Below are positions 46,028-55,740 of a DNA stretch of 64,000 nucleotides, piece after piece; positions within the stretch are counted from its first letter, which is position 1; each line of letters begins with the position of its first letter. Under the pieces are notes generated by a model, which was not told where the DNA came from, did no database searches, and saw nothing but the letters and a program-made list of their open reading frames with translations. Location: NCBI GenBank assembly GCA_963281255.1, contig OY725503.1:930001-994000 (forward strand), read 5' to 3'. Origin of the DNA: Aphrocallistes beatrix (taxonomy: Eukaryota > Porifera > Hexactinellida > Sceptrulophora > Aphrocallistidae). The position numbers and the translations under genes were made by a program.

Positions 46028-47281
46028 TCAAAATATCTGAACGCAATGGTTGGAATTGTTTGAAGTTACAAAAATCCTTCCTTCTGAATCCATCGTGATA
46101 CCGCTAGGCTCAAGAAAGGTTCCCTTCTCTTCTCCTTTTCTACCAAATTTGTGAATGAGTTCTCCAGTATAGGAGAATATGAGGACACAGTGAGCATCAA
46201 TATCAGTGAGTAGAATATTGAGATTTTCATCTAGACACATAAAACCAGGAAGAATTACTTGAAGACCTTCACCTTTAGTCACAATCTGACGAGAAATTTG
46301 ATGAGATGAATTGAATATGCGTATGCAGGGATTATCATCACACAGTACTACCATTCTATCAGATGATAATTTCACATCTTTCGCTTTGAATACATTTGAA
46401 ATTAAAGAGTTGAAAGAGAGATCTAAATTCAGACATTGAATTCGGTGATTCTGCATTTCACAAATGTATATTCTCTTCCATTCTGTGGAGAATGCAATTC
46501 CTCCGGGACCCTTGAACTGAAGTTCTTTAGTTCCTTCCTCTCCAACAGATCTGAGGAAGTCACCATCCTGAGAGTATACGTTGAGACAATTCCCTTTAAA
46601 CTGTGTAACATGTATTTTTGTTTTGAAAAGAATAATTCCTGATGGAAAATTCATCTTTTCACTGAATAAAAACAAGAATTTATATGACTTGTCAAATACT
46701 TGCACACGATGAAATCCGAAGTCGCAAATGTAGATATATCCCTTGCTTTCATCCAAAAATAAGCTAGTAGGATAAAAAAAGTTTCCAGGATCTCTTTGTT
46801 CAGTGCTATTCTTCCCGAATACGGCTATAGGAACTCCTTTATTTTTGTAGTTGGATACTTTGTTACATTTCTTCTCTACATCGACCTGTATTCTTCCCAG
46901 TGACTTTAGTTTCTCTCTAAACGAATCTTCCCAAACGAAATCAACAGTCTTCATCTCTTTTGCCTTTTCGAGGGACATTTCAAGTTCTTTCATCTTTCTT
47001 TCTAAAGGAGCGATAGTTTCCTGGAGAACTTCTTGATTCGTGTTTCCTTTCAGAGTATTTTGGAGATGCTCTTTGGAAAGAGAAAGTTGTTTCATCTCAT
47101 CAGCTATCCCCACCCCTCTGAACCTATCTTCCAACTCCTGGAACTCTGCTAACAGAGCTGCTTCTCTCTCTTGTAGCAACTCATGCACTGCTCTAAACCT
47201 GTCTCTCATCTCCCTGCGAGCTCTCTCTAACTGAGAGAGAAATCCGTCTTCTCCACTCTCCATCACTTCTACACTAGCCAT
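46028..47281 (-). CDS. Coiled-coil / NHL beta-propeller protein, copy 6 of 7
   Basis: 417 residues, same layout as copy 5: coil at about 10-125, then six NHL blades to HCVQIF. Differences from copy 5 are single substitutions spread over the blades, for example GFHRVQVFDKSYKF, CEMQNHRIQCLN and SLISNVFKAKDVKL. The coil differs at only a few residues. No signal peptide, RING or B-box. It is open throughout with the shared MASVEV start. Confidence 0.88.
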   Translation of the reverse strand: MASVEVMESGEDGFLSQLERARREMRDRFRAVHELLQEREAALLAEFQELEDRFRGVGIADEMKQLSLSKEHLQNTLKGNTNQEVLQETIAPLERKMKELEMSLEKAKEMKTVDFVWEDSFREKLKSLGRIQVDVEKKCNKVSNYKNKGVPIAVFGKNSTEQRDPGNFFYPTSLFLDESKGYIYICDFGFHRVQVFDKSYKFLFLFSEKMNFPSGIILFKTKIHVTQFKGNCLNVYSQDGDFLRSVGEEGTKELQFKGPGGIAFSTEWKRIYICEMQNHRIQCLNLDLSFNSLISNVFKAKDVKLSSDRMVVLCDDNPCIRIFNSSHQISRQIVTKGEGLQVILPGFMCLDENLNILLTDIDAHCVLIFSYTGELIHKFGRKGEEKGTFLEPSGITMDSEGRIFVTSNNSNHCVQIF

Positions 47282-47697
47282 TGCTATGTTAGGAATAAAA
47301 AGATACTAATGCAAATCATCGACGATTTCAGTAAACTGGATAACCATCATCAGTTGAACGATTTGTTATTTTTCTTTTTCTCTATATTTGATAGTGAAAC
47401 ATAAATATCACTTTTTCAAAGTTAAATATACTTTAGCATTTACATTTCAAGCACACTTGTTGCTTGCACAGCGTTGTCAGACATTTTGTGTAGACTCAGT
47501 TGTCTTTTGGGTAACTCTCCCCTTCTCTATAGTTTTTCTAGAGAGGCACGTTGGTCTGTCACAATAAAATTGGTCTGGGGACCAACTTTGGCTGCCAAAT
47601 TTGGTCCGGCGAATAGCTTTGGTTGTCAATGTAGTCTCAGGACCAGTTTTGGAGACAATCAATCTTAGTCCGATGTCCTTTTCTCATGGGTTAATTG
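47282..47697. other. 5' flank of NHL copy 6
   Basis: Similar to the 5' flanks of copies 3-5 (CATCATCAGTTGAACGATTT, AGACATTTTGTGTAGACTCA), so promoters were duplicated with the genes. Short frames here are not convincing. The TTTGGT-rich stretch 47560-47660 is a local repeat. Confidence 0.5.
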
Positions 47698-47857
47698 CAG
47701 GGTTGCGTGGAAATAGAACTTCAATACCCACTCCCACAGGATTTCTGTGGGAATACTCACAGAAACCCACATGTGGGAGTATCCATAGGCTTAAAGTCAT
47801 TCCTATTCCCATCCCATATGGGAATACCCACAGATTCCCATTCTCACGGCAACCCTG
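47698..47857. repeat. hAT-type self-similar MITE, CAGGGTTGC ends, copy 3
   Basis: CAGGGTTGCGTGGAAATAG to CATTCTCACGGCAACCCTG, 160 bp. GTTAATTG lies on both sides (47690-47697, 47858-47865). The sister spacer near 34685 reads GTGAGTTAATTGAGTTGG, the exact empty site. Confidence 0.92.
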
Positions 47858-48098
47858 GTTAATTGAGCTGGTACAAGACTGAAACAAGAAAATATAGGCT
47901 CATACAAGCTAATGATAATCCCGATTATTCGAATCTGCTGTGTTACGGAACGGCATTTGGGTGGTACGAGGGTTCGTATAATATTTGGGGTTTACCTAAC
48001 CATGACTTATATGGGTATAGTCATGGTGTGAAGCCTTATCAACTTATTATAGACCTCCCAGAGTGATGGTGACGTCATCAAAACAGATGCTATTTTAT

Positions 48099-48358
48099 GG
48101 ACATACCTAATTCACGGAACGGAACCATTCCGGGAATTCTGAGTACCTAATTTACTGAACTTGACGGAACGGTTCCGGAATTTTAAATTCCTAATTTACG
48201 GAATATTCCATTCCGGATATTACTATATAAATGCCTAATTTACAGAACGTTCCGTAAAATAGGCATTTTAATTTCCGGAACCGTTCCGTCAAATTCCGTA
48301 AATTAGGCGCTCAGATTACCGGAATGGTTCCATTCCGCTCCGTAAATTAGGTATGTCT
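48099..48358. repeat. Self-similar MITE, GGACATACC ends, 9-bp duplication
   Basis: GGACATACCTAATTCACGG to CCGTAAATTAGGTATGTCT, 260 bp. CTATTTTAT lies on both sides (48090-48098, 48359-48367). The sister spacer near 34907 reads GATGCTATTTTATGGAATTA, the empty site. The interior is built from GGAACGG, TTCCGGAA and CCTAATTTAC units. Confidence 0.92.
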
Positions 48359-48367
48359 CTATTTTAT

Positions 48368-48759
48368 GGAACTAATTGCTTATGAACCGATTTTGGCTCG
48401 GGGGAACACTTTTGGCCACGGACCATTTTTTTCGTGACAGATCCAAGCTTCGATGTCTTCTAAACTGAAAAGCAAACGAACATTCCAAAAAGAGAAAATG
48501 AAAGCATAGGTATATAATAAATACAAACATTTAGTAAAAAACCAGACATCAGAAAATTATGTTTTTGAATATATAAATATTTATATATGAAAGACTCCTA
48601 TTATTATGATAAAAATATTCAAAAATGAATATGAAAACAAAACTAAAAATATACAATCTGCAAACAATGCTACTGAACGTTCATTCATCTCAAGATTATC
48701 AAGATTTGCTCAAGCGATTAGCATCACGTGTGATTATAAAAAGAACGTTTATAATAATG
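48368..48759. other. 3' flank of NHL copy 7
   Basis: AT-rich, no gene. It is unlike the 3' flanks of copies 2-6, so copy 7 lies at or beyond the edge of the recent duplication units. Confidence 0.45.
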
Positions 48760-50022
48760 TTAAAATATCTGAACACAATGGTCGGAATTTTCTGACGTAA
48801 CAAAAATCCTTCCTTTTGAATCCATCGTGATTCCTCTTGGCTCAATAAAGTTTCCTTTCTCTTCTCCTTCCTTACCGAATTTGTGAATGAGTTCTCCAGT
48901 ATGGGAGAATATGAGAACACAACGGGCTTCAATATCAGTGAGTAGAATATTAAGATTTTCATCTAGACACATATAACCAGGAAGAATTACTTGAAGACCT
49001 TTGCCTCTAGTCACAATCTGACCTGAAATTTGATGAGTTGAATTGTATATGCGTATACAGGGATTATCATTACACAAAACTACCATTCTATCAGATGATA
49101 ATTTCACATCTTTCGCCTGGAGTACTTCGGGGATAAAAGAATTGAAAGAGAGATCTAAATTCAGACATTGAATTCGGTTATTCTCTAATTCGCAAATGTA
49201 TATTCTCTTCCATTCTGTGGAGAAAGCAATTCCTCTGGGACCTTTGAACTGAAGTTCTTCAGTTCCTTCCTCTCCAACAGATCTGATAAAGTCACCATCT
49301 TGAGAGTATACGTTGAGACAATTACCAATAAACTGAGTGACGAATATTTCTTCCTGAAAAACAATAATTCCTGCTGGATAAATCATTTTTTCATTAAATA
49401 GATACAAGAACCGAAATGACTTATCAAACACTTGTACACGGTTATATCCTGTATCACAGATGTATACGTATTCTTTCTCTTCATTAAATAGAATGCTGTT
49501 AGGAAAAACAAAGTTACCAGGATCTTGTACTTTAGTACTATGCTTCCCGAATACGGATATAGGAACTCCTTTCCGTTTGTAGTTAGATATCTCTATGTCT
49601 TTACTGAATCGCTTTTCTACATCTACTTGTATTATTCCCAGTGACTTTAATTTCTCTGTTAATGAATCTTCCCAAACGAAATCAACAGTCCTCATCTCTT
49701 TTGCCTTTTCGAGGGACATTTCAAGTTCTTTCATCCTACTTTCTAACGGGGCAATAGTTTCCTGGAGAACTTCTTGGTTCGTATCTTCTTTCGTAGTATT
49801 TTGGAGCTGTTCCTTTGAATGAGAGAGTTGTTTCATCTCATCAGCTATCTCCAGCCCTCTGAACCTATCTTCCAACTCCTGGAACTCTGCTAACAGAGCT
49901 GCTTCTCTCTCTTGTAGCAACTCATGCACTGCTCTAAACCTGTCGCTCATCTCACTGCGAGCTCTCTCTAACTGGGAGAGAAATTCGTCTTCTCCACTCT
50001 CCATCACTTCTACACTAGCCAT
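48760..50022 (-). CDS. Coiled-coil / NHL beta-propeller protein, copy 7 of 7
   Basis: 420 residues from MASVEVMESGEDEF, chosen over an upstream in-frame Met at 50091 that is not conserved in other copies. Coil at 10-125, with KEDTNQEVLQETIAPLESRM where others have KGNTNQ. The linker and blade 1 (FGKHSTKVQDPGNF, YVYICDTGYNRVQVFDKSF) resemble copy 1. Blades 2-6 (FIGNCLNVYSQDGDFIRSV onward) resemble copies 2-6. This mosaic suggests gene conversion. It is the last copy, and no further one follows upstream of it. Confidence 0.88.
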   Translation of the reverse strand: MASVEVMESGEDEFLSQLERARSEMSDRFRAVHELLQEREAALLAEFQELEDRFRGLEIADEMKQLSHSKEQLQNTTKEDTNQEVLQETIAPLESRMKELEMSLEKAKEMRTVDFVWEDSLTEKLKSLGIIQVDVEKRFSKDIEISNYKRKGVPISVFGKHSTKVQDPGNFVFPNSILFNEEKEYVYICDTGYNRVQVFDKSFRFLYLFNEKMIYPAGIIVFQEEIFVTQFIGNCLNVYSQDGDFIRSVGEEGTEELQFKGPRGIAFSTEWKRIYICELENNRIQCLNLDLSFNSFIPEVLQAKDVKLSSDRMVVLCNDNPCIRIYNSTHQISGQIVTRGKGLQVILPGYMCLDENLNILLTDIEARCVLIFSHTGELIHKFGKEGEEKGNFIEPRGITMDSKGRIFVTSENSDHCVQIF

Positions 50023-50398
50023 TGCTATGCTGGGAATAAGAATATAAATTTTATCTTTATCCTGGCAAAAACCGTGTCGAAATAATGACAATCATGGCCG
50101 CAATTAGTGCACCTTAGGTGGGCACGACCACAGCCAGAATCGTTCAGCCTTCAATGTAAAAGTATACGAAAGCAATATGCCTACCCAGCAATCAGAACCT
50201 ATCAACCTAGCTGTCTGATGATGACTACAATGGATAACTTTTGACGAGCTTTAGAGTTTAAACCAATGCATGTACCCTCAGAGTCAGTACAAGCTTCTCC
50301 TGTATTATGTAAAGGATACAATAATAAATTAATTGATCACCTTTATCATCTGAATTTTTCATTTATATGGTTTAATGGTCAATGGGTCAATGGGTCAT

Positions 50399-50884
50399 GG
50401 GTCTGTTGCGTAGATTCGTGAGATTCTTATACTATATAACCATGGGTGATTTTCTAGCGTAGAATTCTGAGATTATCCGTAGAATCGTGAGATTTTGATT
50501 CGCTCACTCAAATGACCTTGTGGTTCAACCGGTTTCATCATAACTTGATAACTATCGCCACTAAATAGCGTCACGCGACACAATTTGATGGTAATCGACA
50601 CAATTTAGTGGCGACACAATTTACTTGGTAAAACCCCATATGGACCATGGATGAATTTTATTTTGCATTTATGGTCCATATGAGGTTTCACCATAGTAAA
50701 TTGTGTCGCGTGCCACAATTTGGTGGTGGTGGTTATCAAGTTACGATGAAACTGATTGAACCATAAGGTGATTTGAGTAAACGGAACAAAATCTCACGAT
50801 TCTACGGATAATCTCAGAATTCTACGCTAGAAAACCATCCATGGTTATATAGTATAAGAATCTCACGGATCTACGCAACAGGTC
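50399..50884. repeat. Fold-back element FB6, about 485 bp
   Basis: TCTGTTGCGTAGATTCGTGA and TATACTATATAACCATGG on the left recur inverse on the right (CCATGGTTATATAGTATA, CGCAACAGG). The middle has mirrored CGACACAATTTA blocks and GGTCCATATG. The centre is near 50650. Non-coding. Confidence 0.8.
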
Positions 50885-52445
50885 TAATCGCATTTCAATT
50901 TCACGTTTATATCGCGTTTTAAACGCGATTGAACCGCGATCGAGAAACAAACATGTGAATTTGAAAATACATGTAATCGAAAATGTTACGACTTACGTTA
51001 TAACTTTATCATAGCCTACTCAATATAAGGCCTGGTATCAGATGTACCATGGATGAAGTAGAGGATGGGAATTTAGATTATCTAAAAATTATTTGCTTAG
51101 TTATAAGCTATTTAATAGCCTCAAGATTTCCATTTCCTGATATTATCTACTCATAAATCTAAAAATGTAATTGAACTCAACTTTATTAATTTTCAATATC
51201 ATTCAGAAAATGTTCCATTTGTACCAAACTATGTTAAAATAACAGTAAAATAGATTATCGTGATAGCTCACTCTCATCTCTTTCTATCCTCGTTTTCTAC
51301 TCTCGATCTCTTAGTCTTTGTCAATATTTTATTTCCAACTCTTTCGTGAGAACGACGGCCTCAAACAATTTTGATAAAACCTGAATTAACGACCTTAACG
51401 TGACAACAATTTCCCATAAACTAGCATGAATCCACCTTGGCCTTCTCTTTAATTTTAGATCAGAAAACTGTTGCTTCGATCAGTCTACAGATGTGAGTAG
51501 CCTGCGTTCACAAACGTTACTTTCGAGTACAAAATCGATTAAGTAGTCGGCTAATACCTCTCCAGCATCGATTTCTTTCAACATCGTACTTTACGCGTGA
51601 GTCAAGATGTTTGAACTTCTTTTCTCCGGAGACTATCGCGTTCGTGTGGCTGCGATGTCTTCACTCTTCTCACACCATACTAGACAGAACTGTTTCTACA
51701 GTAGAGGACGTCTTGCCAAATAATGATCATCAAGGAATGAACTCATCAATTGATATGATTTCACCAGGCACAATCTTCGGAAGTAAATTCTTTCAGTGGT
51801 TTCCAAGGGAACCAGCCAACTCGTACCAACTTCCAACTTGTTCAAAAGCATCAAGTTAACTCGTACCAACTACCAAAATGAAATAAGTATTTGGAAGAGA
51901 TATCTGTAAGAACCAGCGAAAGCAGGATTTTATGTTGACTTAGTAAGAGTTGGCATGTGGTACGAGTTGACTGGCATTCGTTTCCACGGTATGTTTGAAG
52001 GTTTCATTCATTGTCACATGAGGCAGGCTTTACAAAACTCTAGAACATCAAACATTTTCTGAGTGTGAACTCGCAATAAGATCGAAGAGAATTAATCCCC
52101 CGGCCCCATCTCAATGGGCCACTGCCTTCTTGAATGAGCTGTCCTGTCCCGTTCCAACTGTTTTTCTTTATATTCTCAGAATCATCAAGTTGTTAAAATA
52201 TAAAATCTCGTCTGACTACTGGAACAGGTTCACAATTTACACGATCTGGGGAATAGTTACTCTACATCCGGAAAGATAACAGTGAATATCGTGAAAATAG
52301 ATAATAAAGCAGCTAATAAGAAATTAAAAGCTATAGTTATAATTCAAAAAAGGTGTAGAGGACAGCTTTTTAGTCGACTAGGGTAAAATATTTATCAAAA
52401 AATAACCAAATATTAAACAAAAGGTTGATTGAAAGTTCCTGGAGC
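50885..52445. other. Intergenic, no gene recognised
   Basis: CATAGCCTACTCAATATAAGG near 51010 followed by CCATGGATGAAGTAGAGGAT resembles an FB-family left end, and its inverse lies near 53930-53985. The interval may therefore be inside an older, large fold-back. The 82-codon frame at 51611 is not recognisable. Direct and inverted AACTCGTACCAACT motifs occur near 51820-51970. Confidence 0.4.
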
Positions 52446-52460
52446 CAGAGCCCTCTGTAC

Positions 52461-52644
52461 CAAGGGATTATCTAGGAGCGCGAGACGCTCCTTTACGCGT
52501 ATGATTTTAAGCCCGAAAGTGTTTTGGAGTGTGAAATTTAGAATATTACCCTATTTACCTTATATTTTAATGTTATTTATTGATTTAGGCGTATGAAGAG
52601 TTTGAGACTAGGAGAGTATCTCTGGAGGGCTGTATAATACCTGG
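52461..52644. repeat. hAT-like MITE family A, copy 3, inserted in FB3
   Basis: CAAGGGATTATCTAGGAGCG to CTGTATAATACCTGG, 184 bp, with CTCTGTAC on both sides (52453-52460, 52645-52652). This perfect 8-bp duplication fixes the boundaries of family A. Confidence 0.88.
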
Positions 52645-52723
52645 CTCTGTACATAAGGCCTGCCATCTAAATCTCAAAGATGGACCAGGGATGCGGTCGA
52701 AGATGGTTGAACTAATACATGAT

Positions 52724-53518
52724 GGGGCCGCTGCATTAGTTCGAATTTGGCATTAGTTCGACAATAATTTCAGACAGTTGGCATTAGTTCGACAATAATT
52801 TCAGACAGTTGGCATTAGTTCGACAATAATTTCAGACAGTTGGCATTAGTTCGACAATAATTTCAGACAGTTGGCATTAGTTCGACAGTAATTTCAGACA
52901 GTTGGCATTAGTTCGACAGTAATTTCAGACAGTTGGCATTAGTTCTCAATAATTTCAGACAGTTGGCATTAGTTCGACAATAATTTCAGACAGTTGGAAT
53001 TAGTTCTACTCATAATTAGGAGACCTGTCATTAGTTCTACTCTATTTTATAGAGAGTAGACATTCGTTAACAGAAATATGGTTGCGGAGAAAATAATCGC
53101 AGAAAGTGAAAGTAGGCATTTTAAGTTTGAAACAATGTCAAATTGACCGTGAAAGTAGGCATTTTAAGTTTGAAACAATGTCAAATTGACCGTGAAAGTG
53201 GCATTTTAATTTTGTGAGGTTTGGAAGCATAACAATGAACAAAAATCAAGAATTGATCATATAGAACTAACGACTACATACAGAATTCGAACTAATGCCA
53301 ACTGTCTGAAATTATTGTCGAACTAATGCCAACTGTCTGAAATTACTGTCGAACTAATGCCAACTGTCTGAAATTACTGTCGAACTAATGCCAACTGTCT
53401 GAAATTACTGTCGAACTAATGCCAACTGTCTGAAATTACTGTCGAACTAATGCCAACTGTCTGAAATTACTGTCGAACTAATGCCAACTGTCCAAATTCG
53501 AACTAATGCAGGCGCCCC
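52724..53518. repeat. TIR element whose ends are opposing 31-bp minisatellites
   Basis: GGGGCCGCTGCATTAGTTCG and CGAACTAATGCAGGCGCCCC are inverse ends, with TACATGAT on both sides (52716-52723, 53519-53526), an 8-bp duplication. From each end a 31-bp unit TTGGCATTAGTTCGACAATA + ATTTCAGACAG runs inward: about 8 units on the left, about 7 inverse units on the right. The centre has a two-and-a-half-copy repeat AAAGTAGGCATTTTAAGTTT. No frame. Confidence 0.9.
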
Positions 53519-53983
53519 TACATGATCTGCCTAAAACCATTAACGACGCAGAATAGTGCTTCGGAATGTATTACCAGCATATATAAATATGGTGTAATAA
53601 AAACACTTAGTAGTGCCCTTAAACGGCCTCTGAAAATCACTAAATTTGTCCCAAATATAACTTATTGCGCAATCATGTGATGACCAATCTAAATTTTGAT
53701 AACGGATATGGGTACTTTTACATCCTATTTATCTATGTTGGTAATACATTCCGAAGCACTATTCTGCGTCGTTAATGGTTTTAGACAGATCATGTATTAG
53801 TTCAACCATCTTCGACTGCATCCCTGGTCCATTTTTGAGATTTAGATGGCAGGCCTTATGTACTGAGGGCTATGGTGGAGATTATGCTTACCATGCAAAA
53901 TTCATACTAAATAGCTGTGGTTTACTAATAATTACCATCCACTACTTCATCCTTAGTCCAAAATTTTGAGGCTGATACCAGGC

Positions 53984-54494
53984 CCATTCAACTTTTTGAA
54001 CCGTGACCGTGGGTTAAGGGAAGGCATCGAATATATCCACAACTGAAAATATCGTAAAATCATCAGCCATGCATAATAGACCTTAAAATGTATTACGTAT
54101 AAGCATATATGGACATGGTCTCTCAAAATATATACGTGTATATTCGTTGAGAAAATCATGATTAGTTATCATGATCATCCTATTGCGGAATAAGCTATAT
54201 TTCTCTGTCAATAATTCTTCAAGGTATGTTTAAACTAGTTCAGAAAATGAACAATATGGTACAAAATATAGTTACATAATTCCGCAATAGGATGATGTCT
54301 AGTCATGATTTTCTCAACGAATATGTAGTATACTTTGATACAATGTTTATATATGCTTATAATACATTCTTAAGGCATATTATGCATGGCTAATGATTTT
54401 AAGATGTGTTCAGTTGTCGTATATATATATATATATATATATATTCGATGGCCTTCCCTTAATCCATGGTCACGGTTCAAAAAGTTGGTGAATA
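53984..54494. repeat. Fold-back element FB5 with a (TA)n tract
   Basis: ATTCAACTTTTTGAACCGTG and GGGTTAAGGGAAGGCATCGA on the left recur inverse on the right. Mirrored TCATGATTAGTTATCATGAT and CCTATTGCGGAAT blocks lie inside. (TA)n at about 54419-54444 has expanded in the right arm only. Confidence 0.75.
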
Positions 54495-54599
54495 GCTATG
54501 CCTTATATAACGTAGGTCACGATGGAATAATATATATTGAAGTTTCTAGTCTATCAAGTAAATGTTAATACCTTCCAAAACAATTCATGACTTCTGAAC

Positions 54600-54992
54600 G
54601 GACATACTTAATTGACGGAATGGAGCGGAACTTTTCTGAGATATCTGAGTACGTACCTAATTTACGGAACTTGACGAAACGGTTCCGGAATTTTAAATGC
54701 ATATTTAACGGAATTTTTCATTCCGGGATATTATAAATCAGGGCCGGCGGAACTGGTCCGGCTTTGGCCGGACCAATTTTATGCCATTATGGCTTATTTT
54801 CATATGCAAATTTGCTTTTGGCCGGACCAATAAAAAGTTGCTTCCGCCGGGCCTGTAAATGGCTAATTTACGGAATACTCCATAAATTAGGCATTTAAAA
54901 TTCCGGAACCGTTCCGCCAAGTTCCGTAAATTAGGTACTCAGATTTTCCAGAATGGTTCCGTTTCGTTCCAATCCGTAAATTAGGTATGTCC
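54600..54992. repeat. Self-similar MITE, GGACATAC ends, 9-bp duplication
   Basis: GGACATACTTAATTGACGGA to CCGTAAATTAGGTATGTCC. Flanks CTTCTGAAC and CTCCTGAAC match 8 of 9. Same family as 48099-48358. It carries a nested element at 54739-54855; without that it is about 271 bp. Confidence 0.85.
54739..54855. repeat. Nested MITE, CAGGGCCGGCGG ends, 5-bp duplication
   Basis: CAGGGCCGGCGGAACTGGTC to GCTTCCGCCGGGCCTG, 117 bp, with TAAAT on both sides (54734-54738, 54856-54860). The interior has CTTTGGCCGGACCAA and its inverse. The uninterrupted relative at 48220 (ATATAAATGCCTAATTTAC) shows the empty state. Confidence 0.88.
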
Positions 54993-55740
54993 CTCCTGAA
55001 CTTAATTAAATATACGGATAACAGAAATTGCAGCCGAATCTAAAATTCTCCCATTCATTTAAAAAAACGAATTTCCATCTAGGTCAAACTAGAACTTTCC
55101 AAAGCATCACTGTGTACGCTCAAACAGTTAACTAACGTCTTTCTAAAATCACTCTTTAGTCTCCAAATATTAATATTTGGGGATCCATCATCAGTAGTTA
55201 TTTAGTGATTGCACGGCACCTCCCAAGAGCTCAAATAAAATAATTATTAGAAAAATAATTATTTACAAATCTCCGTTTGATAATGATGCGATATTGTTGA
55301 GTGGAGTTTTCAGATTCCCTAACAAATCCGAGACTAAATTGAGCGGGATGTCAAAAGTATGACATGAAATCGTACTAAATTAAAAAAAATGCAGATCAAA
55401 TAGTCAAAACAGATTACAATGTTCTACACTGTTTGAATATAGCATTTGAAGCTGGAGGAAATGTTAACATTAAAGATATTAGTATGAATTGGTAGATGTC
55501 GTAGAAATCAGTGGAAATCTCCCATCAAAATTAGAATCATGGTTTTCAAATAAAATGCATATAAAATCGAAATCTTAGAAGGTTAGTAAAAAATCTTTAC
55601 AGATTGGCGTTTGGTTTATTTCCATTCAAAACTAGAACGCATGGGCATATTATATGCATAGTTTCTCTTTATATTGCAAACTACGATTATATTAATCGAA
55701 GTACATCTTTCTATATCTTAAAAATTAGGAAAGGAATATA
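54993..55740. other. Upstream region of the first GPCR gene
   Basis: AT-rich intergenic DNA with no transposon ends recognised. The promoter of the GPCR at 55741 should lie here, but no distinct element can be named. Confidence 0.4.

Larger units (their letters stand above)
52446..53874. repeat. Fold-back element FB3, with two elements nested in its left arm
   Basis: Arms match FB2 in part (TGTATTACCAGCATATATAA, GGCCTCTGAAAATCACTAAA). The right end is CCTTATGTACTGAGGGCTATG. The left end is split by a family A MITE at 52461. The left arm is then split again by the 795-bp element at 52724. Confidence 0.75.

Noticed and set aside
28080..47234. Recurrent plus-strand frames of 61-95 codons opposite the NHL genes
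   Set aside because: Conserved only as antisense shadows of the coiled-coil coding sequence.
51611..51859. 82-codon plus-strand frame
   Set aside because: No homology, domain or splice support recognised; codon content looks random.
52740..53515. CRISPR-like array of regularly spaced 31-bp repeats
   Set aside because: Units are contiguous with no variable spacers, lie in inverse arrays inside a TIR element, and the genome is eukaryotic.
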